From Rhizobium aethiopicum (GTDB lineage Bacteria > Pseudomonadota > Alphaproteobacteria > Rhizobiales > Rhizobiaceae), in contig NZ_JACIFV010000011.1 of assembly GCF_014197535.1 (NCBI RefSeq), positions 62,001-126,000 on the forward strand: a stretch of DNA of 64,000 nucleotides, in the 5' to 3' direction. The notes beneath the pieces are model-generated. The model did no database searches, was not told the origin of the DNA, and was given only the letters and a program-made list of their open reading frames with translations. Numbering within the stretch: position 1 is the stretch's first letter; each line of letters begins with the position of its first letter. Below, in pieces: positions 18,074 through 25,000 of this stretch. The translations under genes and the position numbers were made by a program.

Positions 18074-18393
18074 TAAAGGCATCCTCCTGCTCCACCAACC
18101 TTTGAAAGCCGTGGCGGTTCCGCATTCACTCGGCTTTCGAGCCGGGCTCGCTGCGAGGCAAGATTACTCCCGGTGGCCCGCCGGAGCAATTGTGGTTCCA
18201 GTACACAGTCATCGAGCGACCTGGTCTGAAATCGACCCCCTTGAAGGGATACGAACCACCGATCCCGCCATTCCACAATCGTGCAGTCGATGGGACAGTA
18301 ACCCGCGCGCCTGCAGCGAATATCACGCCGCTGGATTCACATCCGACGGCCGACGTATTGGAGTGAAGATCAGGCGTAGATTTTATCACCAAA
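18074..18393. other. Intergenic; no supported gene
   Basis: A minus-strand frame (18126-18392) reads SSGVIFAAGARVTVPSTARLWNGGIGGSYPF, but it lacks a ribosome site and a recognisable family. The right end carries the vapBC promoter region. Confidence 0.3.
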
Positions 18394-18413
18394 TGGTGCT
18401 ATCTATAACACCA
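18394..18413. promoter_or_regulatory. Inverted repeat upstream of vapB (probable VapBC operator)
   Basis: The 20-bp stretch TGGTGCTATCTATAACACCA has dyad symmetry: TGGTG/CACCA outer arms and TAT/ATA inner arms around a CT centre. It lies 18-37 bp before the vapB ATG, the usual place for autorepression by a VapBC complex. Confidence 0.6.
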
Positions 18414-18430
18414 CAATAGGAAGCCAAACG

Positions 18431-18631
18431 ATGCGATCGACTATCAATCTCGACGACACCCTCATGGAAAGGGCTAGGTCTCTAACGGGGACGAAAGAAA
18501 CCGCCACTCTGGTCCGCCAAGCGTTGGAGACGCTTGTTCGTGTGGAGTCGGGAAAACGCCTCATCGCGCTTGGCGGAACTATGCCGGATGCGGAGGCAGC
18601 CCCACGCCGCCGGAGCGCAGCCGCCAAGTGA
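18431..18631 (+). CDS. vapB: VapB-type antitoxin (66 aa)
   Basis: MRSTINLDDTLMERARSLTGTKETATLVRQALETLVRVESGKRLIALGG is a typical VapB antitoxin (PF09957-like) with an N-terminal DNA-binding ribbon/helix part followed by a toxin-binding tail containing ALGGTMPD. The length is normal. The gene overlaps the toxin gene by four bases (GTGA). An inverted repeat just upstream suggests autorepression. This is expected to neutralise the adjacent PIN toxin. Confidence 0.85.
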   Translation: MRSTINLDDTLMERARSLTGTKETATLVRQALETLVRVESGKRLIALGGTMPDAEAAPRRRSAAAK

Positions 18632-19011
18632 TACTTGCCGACACTTCCATCTGGATCGATCATTTCCGGCACGCCGATTCAGAGCTGCGTAGGATTATTG
18701 AGGACGATCGTCTCTTATGCCATCCAGCCGTAATCGGAGAGCTCGCACTTGGCAGCCTTCGGGATCGCAGTAGCGTGATGGCTTTCCTGGCGGCCCAGCG
18801 CGAAGCGTTCGTCGCGACGCACGACGAAGTTATGATGATGATTGATCGCCACGCCATTTTCAGTATGGGCATTGGCTATACAGATGCCCACTTGATGGCC
18901 TCAGTTCTCCTCGATCAACGAGCGGTCTTATGGACCAGAGACAAGCGTCTGCGGGCAGCGGCCGAAAAGGCGGGGGCTTCATTGCACACCCCTGCCAACG
19001 CGCGAAACTAA
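18628..19011 (+). CDS. vapC: VapC-type PIN-domain ribonuclease toxin (127 aa)
   Basis: The PIN fold acidic residues are all present: Asp5 in MILADTSIWIDHF, Glu in HPAVIGELALGSL, Asp in GIGYTDAHLMAS and Asp in VLWTRDKRLRAAA. Those four form the metal site that cuts RNA (tRNA or rRNA in characterised VapCs). Translation begins at GTG overlapping the end of vapB, so it is coupled to the antitoxin. The module marks the left edge of the defence-like island and may stabilise the plasmid. Confidence 0.9.
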   Translation: MILADTSIWIDHFRHADSELRRIIEDDRLLCHPAVIGELALGSLRDRSSVMAFLAAQREAFVATHDEVMMMIDRHAIFSMGIGYTDAHLMASVLLDQRAVLWTRDKRLRAAAEKAGASLHTPANARN

Positions 19012-19330
19012 ATGCTATATCGAAGCACTCATGCTGGTCGTGAGCCGCCTGAGCGCAGAGTTCCGATCGATCCTTTATGCGATCTTTTTAGCCCGAAACG
19101 AGAACACCATGGCAACACGCCTGGCACTGACTCTCGCTTTCGCTGCGCCAGCGATAAAGGAATCCTGGCTGAAACGGATGTCGACTAGTCGCTAGACTCA
19201 TCGGTCCCTCCGGAACAGGAAATCGATCGTCGGGTAGAAGTCTGCGGCGTGTGAGACCTCATTCTTTTGGATAACTTTCCGCGCGCCGCAAATGCGTCAT
19301 ACTATCTTGGCGGGAAATCCGGAGAGGGGC
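19012..19330. other. Intergenic, nothing recognised
   Basis: Contains only a 28-codon open stretch near 19109 without a known relative. It probably holds the promoter of the DUF2726 gene. Confidence 0.3.
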
Positions 19331-20056
19331 ATGCAATATCGCCAGAGGTCGGTGCTGTTCGCAGCACCTTGGCTGATCATCGGAGCTGCCGCAGCCGGCG
19401 CTTCGGGCGGCATAACCATTGCGGACTTTGAAAAGCCCGAACTGCTAATCGCCGCGCTGCTCGTGGGTATTATCATCGGCATGGCCGTTGAGCAGTACCT
19501 AACCGCGACGAGCAGACTGGCGTGGCGAGAGAGAAACAGGTCGCAATCGGAGCAAAGGCGCTGGAACGAGCGCGTCATACAAGGCCCCTGGCTTCAGACC
19601 CCAGCTGCTCAGCCATTGCGGCCAATCGATGCCACGGATCAACTGCGTATCGTGATGCGCTCGAAGTTCACCATCCAACCATTACTGAACAAGAGCGAAG
19701 CCCGGGTGTTTCGGGAACTCGACAGTGTGGTGATCGGCTGCAATTCGTCCTGGCAGGTGATGGCTCAGGTTTCACTGGGCGAGATCCTGCGAAGTGCCGA
19801 CCCAGACGCCTACAGTTGCATCAATTCCAAGCGTGTCGACTTACTGCTCGTGGACAGCAACTGCCGACCGCGGCATGTCATCGAATACCAAGGCGGAGCG
19901 CATCATCAAGGCGCAGCGGCCGCGCGCGACGCCGTAAAGAAAGAGGCGTTGCGACGCGCCGGAATTGGCTACCACGAGGTGGTGGCTGGCCAAACGACCC
20001 CGTCGGAACTCAGGCGATTGGTCGAGAAGCTGGTGGACAAGCCGAGTGTCACCTAA
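19331..20056 (+). CDS. DUF2726 protein with N-terminal membrane anchor (241 aa)
   Basis: The start at 19331 (MQYRQRSVLF) follows GAGAGGGG. Two hydrophobic segments come first (LFAAPWLIIGAAAAGASGG and LLIAALLVGIIIGMAVEQYL). A charged linker follows, then a DUF2726 domain: PLLNKSEARVFRELD, WQVMAQVSLGEILRS, INSKRVDLLLVDSNCRPRHVIEYQGGAHHQG, KKEALRRAGIGYHEV. The DLLLVD...VIEYQG pattern resembles a PD-(D/E)XK or very-short-patch-repair-like nuclease core (D...E-x-Q/K). Membrane attachment with a cytosolic nuclease-like domain is inferred. It precedes another nuclease-like gene in the same direction. Confidence 0.75.
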   Translation: MQYRQRSVLFAAPWLIIGAAAAGASGGITIADFEKPELLIAALLVGIIIGMAVEQYLTATSRLAWRERNRSQSEQRRWNERVIQGPWLQTPAAQPLRPIDATDQLRIVMRSKFTIQPLLNKSEARVFRELDSVVIGCNSSWQVMAQVSLGEILRSADPDAYSCINSKRVDLLLVDSNCRPRHVIEYQGGAHHQGAAAARDAVKKEALRRAGIGYHEVVAGQTTPSELRRLVEKLVDKPSVT

Positions 20057-20146
20057 CGCGACCCCATCACCAATGCCTGCACGGTTGAGCCTCTTCGATT
20101 GGAGGAAACCATCTTCTTGGCTTGATGGAATTGAGGCGCACCCAAG

Positions 20147-21010
20147 ATGATCTCCGATTTCCAGGCAGTCCGCGAAAATCTATTTCCGGCCAGTCACGGA
20201 GCGATCGAGGACTGGGAGACGTTTCCCTGGCATCGTGACCGAACCAACCGAATTCAGGCCTATAAGGTGCATTCGTCGCAAGCCATCGCAACCGATGTGT
20301 TCGGCACACTCAAAACGAGCACAGATCGCGACCGCATTTTCGACGCCATCGCCGAGCGTGTGGGAGTGGCGCCGGGTGGTCCATGGGCGATAACACTCGA
20401 GTGGACCGATACTGATCGGCTTCTGGGGGAGCCGAGGCCGACGCAAGTCGATGCACTTGCTATCGGCTCCGCGGCAGCACTCGTCATCGAGTGCAAGTTC
20501 ACCGAACCCGGAGGACAATGTAGCCAAACCGCGGTGTCAGGCTTTGGCGAGCGCCAATGCAACGGAAGCTACGTCGATCAGATCAACCCGGGCAACGGCG
20601 TGCGCTCACAGTGTGCTCTTACAGGCAAGGGCATTCGTTACTGGGAATATATCCCAACGGTCTTCGCTCTCGATACGGGTGTTGACCATACGCCCTGCCC
20701 TTTTAAGGGAGATGCCTATCAGTGGATGCGCAACGCCGTGCTGGCGGCAGCGCTCGGCAAGCACCGCCATCTTCAAGGAACTGCTCTCGCAGTCTTTGCC
20801 GATCACCCCAGTTTCCCGACGGCGCGGAAGGCGAAGCGGGGTCTGATGGATCCCAGTCTCGCGGGCCAATCTGCGATCACGCCCGTCTCATACCAGCAGA
20901 TCATTGCGATCGCTTGCCAAGTCGGCCTCGACCGAGAACTCTGGAACGGCCTTGCTGCATGGGTCGATCACAAGATTGCTACGGCAGCAATGGGTTCACC
21001 TTCGAGCTAG
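20147..21010 (+). CDS. PD-(D/E)XK-type nuclease-like protein, PGN_0703-like (287 aa)
   Basis: The core reads PTQVDALAIGSAAALVIECKFTEPGGQCSQT, i.e. D-(x)n-E-x-K, the catalytic signature of PD-(D/E)XK nucleases. The Cys-rich continuation (GERQCNGSYVDQINPGNGVRSQCALTGKGIRYWEYIP) fits the PGN_0703-like group as I recall it. Length is normal. It starts at an ATG (MISDFQAVREN) 90 bp after the DUF2726 gene. Probably a DNA-acting defence or repair nuclease; the target is unknown. Confidence 0.7.
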   Translation: MISDFQAVRENLFPASHGAIEDWETFPWHRDRTNRIQAYKVHSSQAIATDVFGTLKTSTDRDRIFDAIAERVGVAPGGPWAITLEWTDTDRLLGEPRPTQVDALAIGSAAALVIECKFTEPGGQCSQTAVSGFGERQCNGSYVDQINPGNGVRSQCALTGKGIRYWEYIPTVFALDTGVDHTPCPFKGDAYQWMRNAVLAAALGKHRHLQGTALAVFADHPSFPTARKAKRGLMDPSLAGQSAITPVSYQQIIAIACQVGLDRELWNGLAAWVDHKIATAAMGSPSS

Positions 21011-21682
21011 CCTAGCCACTGGCGAAATTGACGGACCGACACCCAGAGGTGCGTTGGAACCTAGGACCGAGGAACCCGCTAGCCGTTGTAAATTCCTGAA
21101 ATGGGAGGAAGTCTTGACTGAAGGGCACATATACATCCTATTCAATCCAGCCTATCGCGCAAACCAGTATAAGATCGGAATGACGACTCGGACGCCCGAA
21201 GAAAGGGCCGCCGAGATCTCGTCAGCAACGGGAGTGCCTCAAAACTTCGAAGTGCTGTTGTCCAGACGGGTGACGGATTGTTATCGGGCGGAACGGTTGA
21301 TCCATCAGAGGTTGGCGGAGCATCGGTCCGGTTCGGACCGTGAATTCTTTCAGGTCAGTCTCAGTTTCGCGATTGATATCCTCAATGAAGTTGCCGCCTC
21401 AGTCGGACTTCGTCCGGAGAAACCAGCTGTACAGGAACCCAGCGCTCCGATGGCTGATACTGTGACCACAGGCGACATCGATCTTGTCCCGCGTAAACCT
21501 TCCGTAGGACCACAGAGGAGAAGGCAAGGAACGCCGGAAGGCACTGCCTCTTTCGAGGATCACATTGCCTACGCCGACGCGGTCAGGCAGCCGCTTCTGC
21601 GTGAGCTCCGTGACCACATACTGGCGATTGATGGCCGCTTGCGTTCGGGCGAGGTCGTCACGCCTCGGCAACGCATCGCCTA

Positions 21683-21690
21683 CAAGGTTT
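21683..21690. repeat. Target-site duplication, left copy (CAAGGTTT)
   Basis: This 8-bp sequence is identical to 24489-24496 and directly abuts the IS66 left end. Confidence 0.93.
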
Positions 21691-21734
21691 GTAAGCGTCC
21701 GGCGAACGCATTTTCGGGTGTCGAGAGATGGAAT

Positions 21735-22040
21735 CTATAGGCCGCGTTTCATCTCATCGGCCATGATGCGGTCGATTATTTCAGGATCGCACTGTGTGTC
21801 GATGAGGAACTCGCGGATACCGCCGTCCCACGTCCTGATGTCGGCGAGTAGGCTTTGAAGTTCTTCGATGCCATTCTCGGTCAGACCCTTCGTGCCGTCT
21901 TCACTGCCATCGCCGACGTAAACCAGTTCGCCTTCGGAGATGTTGTCCGAGTTTGCGGTCACTTCTTCGATCAGTTCGAGGTTTTCGCCGATCATGCCGG
22001 CGACTTGGCTGAGTGTGTAGATGAACCTCGAGCGCGCCAT
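21735..22040 (-). CDS. IS66 accessory protein (101 aa)
   Basis: MARSRFIYTLSQVAGMIGENLELIEEVTANSDNISEGELVYVGDGSEDGTKGLTENGIEELQSLLADIR is a small acidic protein that I recognise as a passenger in several rhizobial IS66 elements. Its ATG overlaps the tnpC stop (TGATG), so it is translationally coupled to the transposase. It is helical and has no known role in transposition. Confidence 0.7.
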   Translation of the reverse strand: MARSRFIYTLSQVAGMIGENLELIEEVTANSDNISEGELVYVGDGSEDGTKGLTENGIEELQSLLADIRTWDGGIREFLIDTQCDPEIIDRIMADEMKRGL

Positions 22041-23605
22041 CAGGCGGCCTCGCATCGAGCTTTTGCCGGCGTCCAGTTCCAAGGCAGGAGGTCTTCAATT
22101 CGGTCTTCGGGGTGATCCTGGATCCGGGTCAGGACATCCGTCAGATAGACCTCTGGATTATGGCCTTGCAGTTTGACCGTCTCGATGATGGTGAGGATGT
22201 TGGCGATGCGCTCGCCGCCCTTGTCCGAGCCGGCAAACAGCCAGTTCTTCCTTCCAATTCCAAGCGGACGCATGGCTCGTTCAGCGATGTTGTTGTCGAT
22301 TTCGACACGGCCATCGTCGATGTAGACGCTCAAGGCTGCCCATCGCGACAGGGCATATCGCATCGCCTCGGCCAGCCTCTGCTTCTGAGGCAAAGTCGAG
22401 AGTGTCGCCTCGATCCAGGCCTTGAGTTCGTCCAGAACAGGCCGGGCATGGTGTTGGCGCAGGGTGCGCCGCTCGTCAGCCGACATGCCTCGGATACGGT
22501 TCTCGATATCGTAGAGAGCGCCGATGCGTGACAGCGCTTCCTCAGCGATCGGAGACGGCTTGAGCTTTATCACATCATGGAACTTGCGGCGCACATGCGC
22601 CATGCAGGCGGCTTCAATGATCTGGTTGCCATAGAGCTTCTTGTAACCCCCGTAGCCGTCGGCATGCATGACGCCGCTGAAGCTTGCCAGGTGATCAGCC
22701 GGATGTGCGCCCCTGCGGTCGGGGCTGTAGTAATAGGCAATGGCTGCGGGAGTGGCGGATTGATAGCCACTGCCGTCAAAGATGTAGACCCAGACCCTGC
22801 CGGTTTTTGTCTTGCCCCGCCCGGGGTCGAGAACATCGACCGGGGTATCGTCCGTATGTATTCGGTCGAGTGCGGCGATATGGGCCCTGATTAACAGGAC
22901 AAGTGGTGTCAGCAATGCAGATACCCGGCCGACCCAGTCGGCCATTACGGATCGGGAGATGTCTATCCCCAACCGGTCGTACATCTCTGACAGGCGGTAG
23001 AGGGGAATGTGATCGTCGAATTTGGCGATCATGATGTGGGCGAGCAGCCCCGGCCCGGGTTTGCCGCGCTCGATCGGCAAGGTCGGCATCTCGCCAGCCA
23101 CTGTCGTATCGCATTCCCTGCAGATCATGCGCTTCTCGACATGCCGGACAATCTTGACCGACGCCGGCACGTGCTCCAGCACCTGGACCACTCTGTCGGC
23201 CGCCTTCAGGAACGAAGTGCCACCGCAGGTCGGGCAATTGCAGGGAGCTGCATAGACCAGTTCTTCGGTGGTGAGATCATCGGGTAGAGGCTTGCGCTTC
23301 GGCTTCTCGGATGCGTCGTCCAACTCCGGCAGAGGCGGTTTCCCGGAGCGCTGTTCAGCCTCGGCCCGGGAGGCCTCGATCTCCTCCAACATCAGCTCGA
23401 ATTGCTCGATCTTCCTGTCGATCTTTTCCGAAGACGCGCCATGTTGCCGATGTCGGAGAAGCTCCAGTTGCGCGCGAAGAAGCCCGATTATGGAGTCTCG
23501 CTTGATGACCTCGGCTTCCTGGCTCTCAAGTTTTGCCGCCTGTTCCGCGACGAGTGCGCGCAAAGTATTGAGCTCGTCCTGACTGTCCAGCGGCGCTGTT
23601 TCCAT
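22040..23605 (-). CDS. tnpC: IS66 transposase TnpC (521 aa)
   Basis: The order of parts is a leucine-zipper-like N-terminus (LRALVAEQAAKLESQEAEVIKRDSIIGLLRAQLELL), a zinc-binding stretch (CNCPTCGG ... CRECDT), and the DDE domain (RIHTDDTPVDVLDPG, MHADGYGGYKKLY, IDNNIAERAMRPLGIGRKNWLFAGSDKGGERIA). The three catalytic acids can be seen in DDTP, ADGY and NNIAERA. The length is usual for IS66 TnpC and the frame is intact. Confidence 0.92.
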   Translation of the reverse strand: METAPLDSQDELNTLRALVAEQAAKLESQEAEVIKRDSIIGLLRAQLELLRHRQHGASSEKIDRKIEQFELMLEEIEASRAEAEQRSGKPPLPELDDASEKPKRKPLPDDLTTEELVYAAPCNCPTCGGTSFLKAADRVVQVLEHVPASVKIVRHVEKRMICRECDTTVAGEMPTLPIERGKPGPGLLAHIMIAKFDDHIPLYRLSEMYDRLGIDISRSVMADWVGRVSALLTPLVLLIRAHIAALDRIHTDDTPVDVLDPGRGKTKTGRVWVYIFDGSGYQSATPAAIAYYYSPDRRGAHPADHLASFSGVMHADGYGGYKKLYGNQIIEAACMAHVRRKFHDVIKLKPSPIAEEALSRIGALYDIENRIRGMSADERRTLRQHHARPVLDELKAWIEATLSTLPQKQRLAEAMRYALSRWAALSVYIDDGRVEIDNNIAERAMRPLGIGRKNWLFAGSDKGGERIANILTIIETVKLQGHNPEVYLTDVLTRIQDHPEDRIEDLLPWNWTPAKARCEAA

Positions 23606-23677
23606 ATCCGCGAAACTAGCCGATTTGCCTCTGACGCACCAGCGTTAAGCTTCCCATGCCCCTGCAAAATATAGCTT

Positions 23678-24025
23678 TTATCCCGTTCGGCCGGGAGCGG
23701 AAGTCCACGCCGGGCGTCGCCAATCGATCCCCTCAACGAGCATCGAAAGCTGCGCCTGCGTCAGGTGCGCTACACCCTCTTTCGCCGTCGGCCAGGGAAA
23801 GTATCCGCGCTCCAAAATCTTGTAGAACAGACAGAACCCCTGGCCATCCCACCAAAGCAGCTTGATCCGGTCCGCGCGTTTTCCGCGAAAGCCGAAGATT
23901 GCGCCCGAGCCCGGTGCCTCCCTCACGACCGTCTCCACCAGCGCGGACAGACCATCAATGCCACGCCGCATATCGGTCACTCCGCAGGCCAGATAGACCC
24001 TCACATTCCCCGATGGGCCGATCAT
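23678..24025 (-). CDS. tnpB: IS66 TnpB (115 aa)
   Basis: MIGPSGNVRVYLACGVTDMRRGIDGLSALV ... IFGFRGKRADRIKLLWWDGQGFCLFYKILERGYFPWP is the IS66 TnpB signature (Orf2, PF05717). The start at 24025 overlaps the tnpA stop by four bases (ATGA). It is required for IS66 transposition with unknown biochemistry. Confidence 0.92.
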   Translation of the reverse strand: MIGPSGNVRVYLACGVTDMRRGIDGLSALVETVVREAPGSGAIFGFRGKRADRIKLLWWDGQGFCLFYKILERGYFPWPTAKEGVAHLTQAQLSMLVEGIDWRRPAWTSAPGRTG

Positions 24026-24384
24026 ACCGCCTCCACGCAAGCGACGAGCGGGCCAAGCAGCTTCAACTCAACGTCAACCGCAACCTTCAAGCTCCGACCG
24101 TTTCGAAGCAAGATCTCAACGATCGTCGGCCTTGTTGATGCGGTAGACGGCTGGCTTACGCCAACCTCCTCCGTGATTTCCACCGGGAGGAACACCGTCG
24201 GCCGATCGGCATAGTTGAATGATTGCCGCCACAAGCGGATCTGGCCCGGATGAATGTCGTGCCGGCGCGCCACATCGCCAATGCGAGCACCGGGCTCATC
24301 AGCTTCCGCAAGTATCCTCAGCTTCGCCTCGTCCGACCAACGCCGTCTGCGCTCGGTACCGGACATGATCTCTATGCGAGCCAT
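24022..24384 (-). CDS. tnpA: IS66 TnpA (helix-turn-helix protein, 120 aa)
   Basis: RRRRWSDEAKLRILAEADEPGARIGDVARRHDIHPGQIRLWRQSF is the HTH of IS66 Orf1/IS3 OrfA-type proteins. I start it at the ATG of MARIEIMSG (24384); an upstream ATG is also open. It ends overlapping tnpB. Confidence 0.88.
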   Translation of the reverse strand: MARIEIMSGTERRRRWSDEAKLRILAEADEPGARIGDVARRHDIHPGQIRLWRQSFNYADRPTVFLPVEITEEVGVSQPSTASTRPTIVEILLRNGRSLKVAVDVELKLLGPLVACVEAV

Positions 24385-24488
24385 GAAACCTCTTCGTTCT
24401 GGTATTAATGTCAGCACTAATGCTGGTTCTAATGCCAGAACATCGCCTGATTTGGCCGATCAGCAAAAACAGCTCACCGTACGCTCAC

Positions 24489-24496
24489 CAAGGTTT
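24489..24496. repeat. Target-site duplication, right copy (CAAGGTTT)
   Basis: This is the matching 8-bp copy, directly after the IS66 right end. Confidence 0.93.
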
Positions 24497-24723
24497 CGGG
24501 CGGGACGAACTTTCTGGAGATTAAGGTCCAGCGAAGGGGAATCCTGATTCGCCTGCCGGAGACCAGCTTGGTGGACGCTGAAGAGAAAGTGCGAAAGATA
24601 CCCGAGACGCACGGATGGGGGCGATTGAAGGACGAAATCCGCATTTCGAGCGCTCCCGATGTCAAATACGCGCTTCCGTTTGTAGAAGCTGCATGCCGGA
24701 CAGAACTCAGGAGTCTAGATTAA

Positions 24724-25000
24724 GCTAAATTAGAACGTGCATGATCTTTCAACCGACCGGAATAACAGGCTCAAGGCGGAAACTGCGAATGACCGCCTTG
24801 ACAGGATTCGAACCCAAGACCTGTCTTAATCACATCCTATACGATTGGAATCATTATAAATTAGCTCGATTGGTACCGAACATCGGTTACGGACTGCCAC
24901 GACGTCTTTCATAGCGTTGTTCTTGCCCTTAGGGCGTCGACAACATCCAATTCAAATAACCCAGTCAGGTTGCTTTTTGACGCGCCTGTTTGATGCGTCC
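24724..25000. other. Intergenic with a tRNA 3'-end-like fragment
   Basis: On the minus strand, around 24798-24830, the stretch TTGGGTTCGAATCCTGTCA has the T-loop GTTCGAATC and part of its stem. There is no anticodon or D arm upstream and the stem pairs poorly, so it is not a working tRNA. It may be a leftover attachment-site fragment from integration at a tRNA gene. Confidence 0.35.

Larger units (their letters stand above)
21691..24488 (-). mobile_element. Complete IS66-family insertion sequence (2798 bp)
   Basis: The ends are related inverted repeats beginning GTAAGCGTCCGGCGAACGCA at the left and, read inward from the right, GTGAGCGTACGGTGAGCTG. Both show the GTAAGCG-type start of IS66 elements. 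It is flanked on both sides by CAAGGTTT (21683-21690 and 24489-24496), the 8-bp duplication expected for this family. Inside lie tnpA, tnpB, tnpC and an extra small gene, all on the minus strand. All three transposition genes look intact, so the insertion may be recent and still active. Confidence 0.93.
21114..24723 (+). pseudogene. GIY-YIG (T5orf172/MUG113) plus DUF5655 gene, split by an IS66 element
   Basis: The 5' part (21114-21690) starts at a TTG behind GGGAGGAAG and encodes a GIY-YIG-like domain: HIYILFNPAYRANQYKIGMTTRTPEERAAEIS ... FEVLLSRRVTDCYRAERLIHQRLAEHRSGSDREFFQVS. Then comes the first part of DUF5655 (PLLRELRDHILAIDGRLRSGEVVTPRQRIAYKV). The insertion sequence enters after the codons for YKV. 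Beyond it (24497-24723) the same frame resumes as SGGTNFLEIKVQRRGILIRLPETSLVDAEEKVRKIPETHGWGRLKDEIRI and ends at a normal stop. Removing the element and one 8-bp repeat gives one open frame of about 270 codons. The present left part ends after a few foreign codons at 21740. Confidence 0.85.

Noticed and set aside
22112..23582. Several plus-strand frames inside the IS66 element
   Set aside because: They are antisense shadows of tnpC, which has complete transposase motifs.
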